12,065 nt of DNA. Source: Bacteroidales bacterium. GTDB taxonomy: Bacteria > Bacteroidota > Bacteroidia > Bacteroidales > UBA4181. Below, in pieces: positions 7,566 through 12,065 of this stretch. Each line of letters opens with the position of its first letter. The stretch's first letter is position 1. Location of the stretch: contig JAIRLS010000005.1 in assembly GCA_031259205.1 (NCBI GenBank), positions 1 through 12,065 of the forward strand. Reading direction: 5' to 3'. A program made the position numbers and the translations under genes. The notes below the pieces were generated by a model. That model saw only the letters and a list, made by a program, of their open reading frames with translations. It was not told the origin of the DNA and did no database searches.

Positions 7566-8747
7566 ATGTCATACGAATTTCTTCAACAATACTGGTGGTT
7601 TTTAGTATCACTACTTGCCGGACTTTTAGCGTTCCTGCTGTTTGTTCAGGGAGGCCAGTCGATGATCTTTTCCCTGTCGAAAACCGACAGTGAAAAACGT
7701 TTGTTAGTGAACGTACTGGGGCGAAAATGGGAATATACGTTCACCACGCTGGTCACTTTTGGCGGCGCGTTTTTTGCTTCTTTCCCGCTGTTCTATTCCA
7801 CCAGTTTCGGTGGCGCTTACTATGTATGGATGCTTATCCTGCTGTGTTTTGTACTACAGGCTGTCGCCTACGAATTCCAGTCGAAACCCGGTAACCTTTT
7901 TGGGAAAAAGACCTACCAAGCCTTTCTGTTTGTCAATGGTTTGCTGGGCACTGTCCTGATAGGCGCAGCTATTGCCACTTTTTTCACGGGTTCCGATTTT
8001 TTGGTAAACAAAAGCAACCTCACCAATCTGAGCGAAGGATTTGCCCCTGTTATCAGTGCATGGGGCAGCGGATGGCACGGACTGGATGCGGCGCTTCCCG
8101 TAGGCAACGGGACATTACTTGCCTGCCTGCGTAATTTGAGCCTTGGCCTTGCAGTGTTCTTTCTGGCACGGACATTGGCGACTCTGTTCTTCGTCAACCG
8201 TCTGAATCACGCCGTGCTGGAAAGCCGCCTGAAAAAGACGCTATGGATCAATGCAGTGCCGTTTGTGGTATTATTCCTTGTGTTTGTCATCTGGACACTG
8301 CTGGATAAAGGCTATGCCGTAGATAAAGCCACCGGTGAGGTATCGCTCGTGCAGTTCAAATATTTTCTTAATCTGATAGAAATGCCTGTGGTACTGGTTC
8401 TTTTTTTGCTGGGCGTAGTCGCCGTGCTGTATGGCGTCATTGCCACGCTGTTCTGCAAAAAATTTAAAAAAGGCATCTGGTATTCGGGAACCGGCACAGT
8501 GGTAACGGTATTAAGCCTCTTCCTGACGGCAGGTTACAACAACACGGCTTTCTATCCTTCAAGCACCGACCTGCAAAGTTCGCTGACCATCTACAATGCC
8601 TCGTCCAGCCCCTACACGCTGACGGCCATGTCGTGGGTGTCGCTGCTCATCCCCTTTGTACTGGCCTACATTGTATATGCATGGTGGTCAATGGAAAAAA
8701 AGCGCACCACCGTGGAAGACATTATAGAAGACGGCCACGCATATTGA
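7566..8747 (+). CDS. cydB: Cytochrome bd quinol oxidase subunit II (CydB)
   Basis: Second core subunit of cytochrome bd, an integral membrane protein with eight or nine hydrophobic helices that packs against CydA. The N-terminal segment (YWWFLVSLLAGLLAFLLFVQ), the TTLVTFGGAFFASFPLFYS stretch (60-78) and the C-terminal helix before SMEKKRTT show the CydB fold. It is a divergent, Bacteroidota-type version: the first helix reads VQGGQS where E. coli has an acidic TDGFDMG, and KWEYTF (54-59) replaces the HWDGNQ loop (E. coli sequence recalled, not aligned). At 393 residues it is slightly longer than E. coli CydB (379). No cydX- or cydC/D-like gene follows; a terminator closes the operon about 105 bases downstream. 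Confidence 0.94.
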   Translation: MSYEFLQQYWWFLVSLLAGLLAFLLFVQGGQSMIFSLSKTDSEKRLLVNVLGRKWEYTFTTLVTFGGAFFASFPLFYSTSFGGAYYVWMLILLCFVLQAVAYEFQSKPGNLFGKKTYQAFLFVNGLLGTVLIGAAIATFFTGSDFLVNKSNLTNLSEGFAPVISAWGSGWHGLDAALPVGNGTLLACLRNLSLGLAVFFLARTLATLFFVNRLNHAVLESRLKKTLWINAVPFVVLFLVFVIWTLLDKGYAVDKATGEVSLVQFKYFLNLIEMPVVLVLFLLGVVAVLYGVIATLFCKKFKKGIWYSGTGTVVTVLSLFLTAGYNNTAFYPSSTDLQSSLTIYNASSSPYTLTAMSWVSLLIPFVLAYIVYAWWSMEKKRTTVEDIIEDGHAY

Positions 8748-8851
8748 ACCGATAACCGCAAAAGAAGCCATTTTAAAAGCATTTGCTGTGCATCTTCCGT
8801 GAAAACTCCATGTTGTTGTGATCATTAAATTTCACAGAAGAACACAGAGAA

Positions 8852-8894
8852 AAAAAAAGAAACTGTTTCAAAAGTTGAGGCAGTTTCTTTTTTT
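8852..8894 (+). terminator. Terminator of the cyd operon, probably bidirectional
   Basis: AAAAAAAGAAACTG (8852-8865) is perfectly complementary to CAGTTTCTTTTTTT (8881-8894), a 14-pair stem with a 15-base loop ending in seven T. The A-run on the left arm gives a T-run on the other strand as well, so it could also stop transcription arriving from the convergent rhamnosidase gene. The repeat island begins at the very next base. Confidence 0.88.
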
Positions 8895-8995
8895 GGTATT
8901 GTTAAATTAGTATTGCCTGTCGTTCTAAATTAGATATTAAACAATTGATCGTCAATAGTTCATTTCTATTATTCTATACTAAAATTAACAATACC
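8895..8995. repeat. MITE-like 101-base element, copy 1
   Basis: It begins GGTATTGTTAA and ends TTAACAATACC, perfect 11-base inverted ends. With one single-base gap the match extends to about 20 bases (ATTAGTAT against ATACTAAA inside). The middle holds an ATTGA-TCG-TCAAT hairpin. It is nearly identical to the copy at 9180-9279 in the same orientation, differing at three bases and one inserted A. It has no coding capacity. It is flanked by T-runs on both sides (7 and 5 T), which could hide a short target duplication. Confidence 0.85.
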
Positions 8996-9001
8996 TTTTT
9001 C

Positions 9002-9177
9002 AAAAGGGGCGTTCCTTTTTCCCGAAAGGGGCGTTCCTTTTCCCCAAAAGGGGCGTTCCTTTTCCCCAAAAGGGGCGTTCCTTTTTTCCGAAAGGGGCGT
9101 TCCTTTTTCCCGAAAGGGGCATTCCTTTTTCCCAAAAGGGGCGTTCCTTTTTACCGAAAGGGGCGTTCCTTTTTTTC
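9002..9177. repeat. Tandem array, eight 22-base units
   Basis: Eight contiguous units of exactly 22 bases with consensus RAAAGGGGCGTTCCTTTTYC plus CC start at 9002, 9024, 9046, 9068, 9090, 9112, 9134 and 9156. Changes are few: unit 6 has CATTCC for CGTTCC, unit 7 has TACC for TCCC, and the T/C boundary slides between units. There are no spacers. Each unit contains AAAAGG-GGCGTT-CCTTTT or a close form, a six-pair hairpin followed by T on either strand. The repeat length is near two turns of the DNA helix. Confidence 0.95.
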
Positions 9178-9179
9178 AA

Positions 9180-9279
9180 GGTATTGTTAAATTAGTATTG
9201 CTTGTCGTTCTAAATTAGATGTTAAACAATTGATCGTCAATAGTTCATTTCTATTATTCGATACTAAATTAACAATACC
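9180..9279. repeat. MITE-like 100-base element, copy 2
   Basis: This is the second copy of the element at 8895-8995, in direct orientation. Its ends are clearer: bases 9180-9200 and 9259-9279 are inverted repeats matching at 19 of 21 positions without a gap. It is flanked by CAA on the left (9177-9179) and CAA on the right (9280-9282), a possible three-base target duplication. It is non-coding. Confidence 0.85.
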
Positions 9280-9371
9280 CAAAATATTCATCCACTCGGC
9301 GTTTTCGCTTCCTTATTATGGCTCCGGCAAGTGTTAGCTTTGAATCAGGATATAACGCGCTTCTCGCTTCT
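9280..9371. other. Short spacer after the rhamnosidase stop
   Basis: These 92 bases separate the repeat island from the rhamnosidase stop codon. I see no hairpin with a T-run on the minus strand, so the rhamnosidase transcript has no terminator of its own here. It may depend on the hairpin array or on the terminator at 8852-8894 beyond it. Confidence 0.4.
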
Positions 9372-12065
9372 TTATCGGTTACACTTGAATTGATAGTTTC
9401 CCGAACCGATTTTTATGCGCAATTTGCCGGCATCCACGCCGATAACGGTTACGTCTTTCGAGGCGGACAGCGGCAAGCCGTAAGTCGTCACTTGACGAAC
9501 ATCCGTAGCCGGAAGGCGTATTTCCGCCGTACTGTTCGCCGGAATGGAGACTTCTATCCTGTAGTCTTTGTCTGTCAGCGCCCAGCTGCAACGGATTGTT
9601 CCGTAAGGCGATTCGTAGCTTGTCGTGGCGCTATGGACGTCGCCGACAATCTGCGGGTCAATCACGATTTCGCGGAAAGCAATGGAATTTTCCTGCTGAC
9701 GTATGCCGCCCAAGCCGCCATACAGCCATTCCATCAGATGCCCCAGCATAAAATGATTGTTGGAGACAAAGCCATACGCCTGCCATGACTCCGTCAGCGC
9801 TGTGGCGCCGTGGGCTAATTGCCATCCGTAACCCGGCACGTCGTACCGGCTGTTCATGTCGAAAATGACATCCGAGCGTCCGCCGTCTTCCAGCGCCCGA
9901 AGCACGTAGCGATAACCCACGTCGCCGGCAGTGAGCGCATTCCCGCGTCCGCGGATGTCATCTATCAGGTTTTGCAGTATTGCAGAGCGGCGCTCGTCGG
10001 GAACCAGATCGGTGTACAGCGCAATGGCATTTGCCGTTTGACTGTTACGTTCGATTTTTCCGGTTGCGTTGTCATAAAACTTTTCGTTGAAAGCCTTCCT
10101 GATTTTCCCGGCCAGTTCTCCGTAACGGGTGGCGTCGTCGGTCTTGCCCAGTATCGAGGCTACATGTTGCATAATCGTGGCGTTGTAATGGTAGGTTGCG
10201 GTAGCCGTCACCCCGTTAGCCGTCAATTGGGCGTATCCGGGATTGTTGGGGCCGATGTCGAACCAGTCACCCAGTCCGTAGGCTACGATGTGGTTGTCGG
10301 CTCTTGTTCCCAGATAATCGAGATAACGCTGCATCGCCGGATAATATTCGTCCAGCAATCGACGGTCGCCGTACCATTGATAGATATACCAGGGGCAAAT
10401 GATAAATGCGCTGCCCCATTCGGGCGTATCCTCGAAGCCGTTGGCAAACCGGACGTATTCGGGCGCAATGGTCGGGATACATCCGTTGGGCAGTTGCGAG
10501 GCGCACATGTCTTCCATTATTTTGGGATACAGTCGCGCCAGGTTGTAGCGGTATTGCAGGGAGTATTGCATCAGGTGCGCCTGTTCCAGCCAGCCGAGTT
10601 TTTCGCGGTGCGGACAGTCGGTAAGTACGCTCGCCATGTTGCTGCGTATCGCCCAGTCGATAAGCGAATGGATTTGGTTGAACATCGGCCTTGAACAGAC
10701 AAAAGAACCCGCTTCGTCCGCCGAATTGCAGGTGTGTAAACCTGCCAGCGATTCGATTTCCGGCAAATTATCCGGATTATCTTTGCCAGCCGGGACTGCG
10801 CCTTCTACTTCCACGTAGCGAAAACCGTAATATGTGAACTGGGGTTGCCACCGTTCTGTCTGTCCGGCGCCTTTCGTGGTATAGGAAAAGTAAAACGGGC
10901 CGCCCGATGCGCTTTGATTGGCTGTACCGTTATTGTTCAATAATTCAGCCGGACGAAACAGAATGGTCTTGCTTTCGTTCGATTTGACCGCGATGCGGAT
11001 GATCCCCGAAAAGTTCTGCCCCAAATCATAAATCCACTTTCCCTGTGCGTTTTGATACACTAAGGTTGCCGGAATCGAGGAATGAATCGTGAGAGGCGTA
11101 GCGCGCTGGGCGCTCAATGTTCCTGCATAATCGGTCAAGATTGCCTGCTGCCACGATGCATCGTTAAAGCCGGATTTTGTCCATCCTTCCTGAAACGAAT
11201 TAGCGTCATAGTCTTCTCCTCCGTAGATGCTAGAGAAGGTAATGGGGCTTTCCGTAGCTTTCCATGAAGCGTCCGATACGATTTCGCCGGTTGAACCATC
11301 GGCATATTCGATATGCAGGTGCAGTTTCATTTTAGGCGCTCCGTGCGAAATAATCAATTTCAGATAACGGTAGAACGGGATATTGTAAAAACCGTTCCCC
11401 AACATCACGCCTAAAACGTTTTCGCCGGCCGGCAAGCGTCCGGTAAGGTCGAAGGCAACGTACTGCGCCTGGTTATCATACTTTGTCCATCCTGCGTCCA
11501 GAAAATGATCGCCCACCTTTTCGCCGTTGAGGAAAAGGTCGAAATGTCCAAGTCCGGTCACGCAGGCTACCGCCCGCTTGACCGGTTTCGGTACGGTAAA
11601 CGTTTTGCGTAACTGTGGCAATTTGTAAAAACCAATGCTTCGCTCGCCCATTGTCTTACGAATATTGTCGAAATCAAGTCGCGCCGGCACGGTATATTCT
11701 TCTTTGCGGTCTTTTTCCATGGCAATCCATACGGCTTTTCCCCAGTCGTTTGCGTTCGTCAGTCCCATTGTAAACGTCTGCGTCATACTCCATTCCGCCG
11801 GACGGTTCTTCTTATCCCAAGTGCGAACTTTCCAATAATAAACGGCAAATGATTGCAACGATTTCCCTGCAAAAGGAATCAACACCGACTTTGTCGAATT
11901 TATCTTACCGCTGTTCCATATGTTTCCTTTATCCTGTTCCAGCGCTTCGGGCGTATCCGACACCAAAATCTGATAAGCCGACTGAATAAAACCACGCTCT
12001 TCGGAATAGGTTTTCCAACTGAAACAGGGTTGTTGTATGTCGATTCCGACAGGATTTTCTTCCTG
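9372..12065 (-). CDS. GH78 alpha-L-rhamnosidase, N-terminus beyond window
   Basis: Hydrolyses terminal alpha-L-rhamnose from plant or microbial glycans by an inverting mechanism. The frame is open to the right edge (897 residues seen), so the start and any signal peptide are missing. The visible part starts at ENPVGIDIQQPCFSW, the usual fibronectin-III-like N-terminal module. It is followed by the rhamnosidase N domain (about 150-330, with LGHFDLFLNGEKVG), a beta domain (about 333-455), the six-hairpin catalytic barrel (about 455-800) and a C-terminal beta-sandwich. The acid motif TDCPHREKLGW is at visible residues 482-492 (D483, likely acid E488). The likely base is E759 in ATALTESW. Where many relatives have GWTGD, this protein reads GWLEQ. 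The gene is convergent with cydAB. GH78 enzymes often sit in polysaccharide-utilisation loci, but no SusC/D genes are visible here. Confidence 0.93.
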   Translation of the reverse strand, partial: QEENPVGIDIQQPCFSWKTYSEERGFIQSAYQILVSDTPEALEQDKGNIWNSGKINSTKSVLIPFAGKSLQSFAVYYWKVRTWDKKNRPAEWSMTQTFTMGLTNANDWGKAVWIAMEKDRKEEYTVPARLDFDNIRKTMGERSIGFYKLPQLRKTFTVPKPVKRAVACVTGLGHFDLFLNGEKVGDHFLDAGWTKYDNQAQYVAFDLTGRLPAGENVLGVMLGNGFYNIPFYRYLKLIISHGAPKMKLHLHIEYADGSTGEIVSDASWKATESPITFSSIYGGEDYDANSFQEGWTKSGFNDASWQQAILTDYAGTLSAQRATPLTIHSSIPATLVYQNAQGKWIYDLGQNFSGIIRIAVKSNESKTILFRPAELLNNNGTANQSASGGPFYFSYTTKGAGQTERWQPQFTYYGFRYVEVEGAVPAGKDNPDNLPEIESLAGLHTCNSADEAGSFVCSRPMFNQIHSLIDWAIRSNMASVLTDCPHREKLGWLEQAHLMQYSLQYRYNLARLYPKIMEDMCASQLPNGCIPTIAPEYVRFANGFEDTPEWGSAFIICPWYIYQWYGDRRLLDEYYPAMQRYLDYLGTRADNHIVAYGLGDWFDIGPNNPGYAQLTANGVTATATYHYNATIMQHVASILGKTDDATRYGELAGKIRKAFNEKFYDNATGKIERNSQTANAIALYTDLVPDERRSAILQNLIDDIRGRGNALTAGDVGYRYVLRALEDGGRSDVIFDMNSRYDVPGYGWQLAHGATALTESWQAYGFVSNNHFMLGHLMEWLYGGLGGIRQQENSIAFREIVIDPQIVGDVHSATTSYESPYGTIRCSWALTDKDYRIEVSIPANSTAEIRLPATDVRQVTTYGLPLSASKDVTVIGVDAGKLRIKIGSGNYQFKCNR

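Larger units (their letters stand above)
8895..9279. mobile_element. Composite repeat island: MITE-like copy, 8 x 22-base array, MITE-like copy
   Basis: The two 100-base elements bracket the tandem array so closely that only six bases (8996-9001) and two bases (9178-9179) are left outside the units. The whole 385-base island sits between the terminator of the cyd operon and the 3' end of the convergent rhamnosidase gene. TTTTTCAA appears at both inner junctions (8996-9003 and 9172-9179). The layout suggests a non-autonomous composite mobile element or a MITE pair around an expanding minisatellite. No transposase is present, so mobility is inferred from the inverted ends and duplication. Confidence 0.6.

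Noticed and set aside
9002..9177. CRISPR array
   Set aside because: The units are contiguous with no unique spacers, and no cas gene is in the window.
9002..9177. G-quadruplex formation by the GGGG runs
   Set aside because: Each G-run is separated from the next by 18 bases, too long for typical quadruplex loops; hairpins are the simpler structure.
8945..9190. Open frame of 81 codons through the tandem array, with a repetitive basic peptide
   Set aside because: It starts at TTG inside the non-coding repeat copy, has no ribosome binding site, and exists only because the 22-base units lack stops. The peptide period of 22 residues is a direct by-product of the repeat length.
9819..10694. 291-codon plus-strand frame inside the rhamnosidase gene
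   Set aside because: It is antisense to a clear GH78 catalytic domain, shows no recognisable domain, and is explained by the codon bias of the true gene.

Overview
The window looks like a chromosomal segment of a Bacteroidales bacterium (phylum Bacteroidota). Support comes from three upstream boxes matching the Bacteroidota promoter consensus (TAnnTTTG, two of them with a TTG about 20 bases upstream), the DUF4492-cydA-cydB gene order, a LepB with a large insertion between its catalytic boxes, a Bacteroidota-type CydB, and a GH78 alpha-L-rhamnosidase typical of glycan-degrading members of this group. The genus cannot be fixed from the sequence alone.

Layout. Bases 1-842 are the right-hand part of an IS3-family insertion sequence: the end of orfA, a classic A_AAA_AAG frameshift site, and an orfB transposase that keeps its whole DDE triad but loses its C-terminus. 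It is fused to about 150 bases of an unidentified interrupted gene, which ends at 987 and is followed by a strong intrinsic terminator (1009-1047). Bases 1146-4211 hold a promoter and the lepB-dnaB pair (signal peptidase I and replicative helicase), 25 bases apart. Bases 4212-5562 hold a promoter and a monocistronic, exported calcineurin-like phosphoesterase. Bases 5691-8747 are a respiratory operon: a small one-helix DUF4492 protein, then cydA and cydB, the two core subunits of cytochrome bd quinol oxidase. The operon ends in a strong, probably bidirectional terminator (8852-8894).

The gene-free stretch 8748-9371 lies between two convergent transcription units and holds the most unusual structure here. 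Two directly repeated copies of a 100-base, MITE-like element with about 21-base inverted ends (four differences between copies) bracket exactly eight contiguous copies of a 22-base tandem repeat. Each 22-base unit can itself form a small hairpin followed by a T-run on either strand. From 9372 to the right edge, on the minus strand, lies most of a large GH78 alpha-L-rhamnosidase whose N-terminus is outside the window.

Functionally the window mixes housekeeping genes (secretion, replication), microaerobic respiration and plant or host glycan use with two kinds of mobile or repetitive DNA. I see no defence system, CRISPR array, tRNA or rRNA. The repeat island at 8895-9279 is the best candidate for something undescribed. 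Whether it is a known family can only be settled by database searches I could not run.
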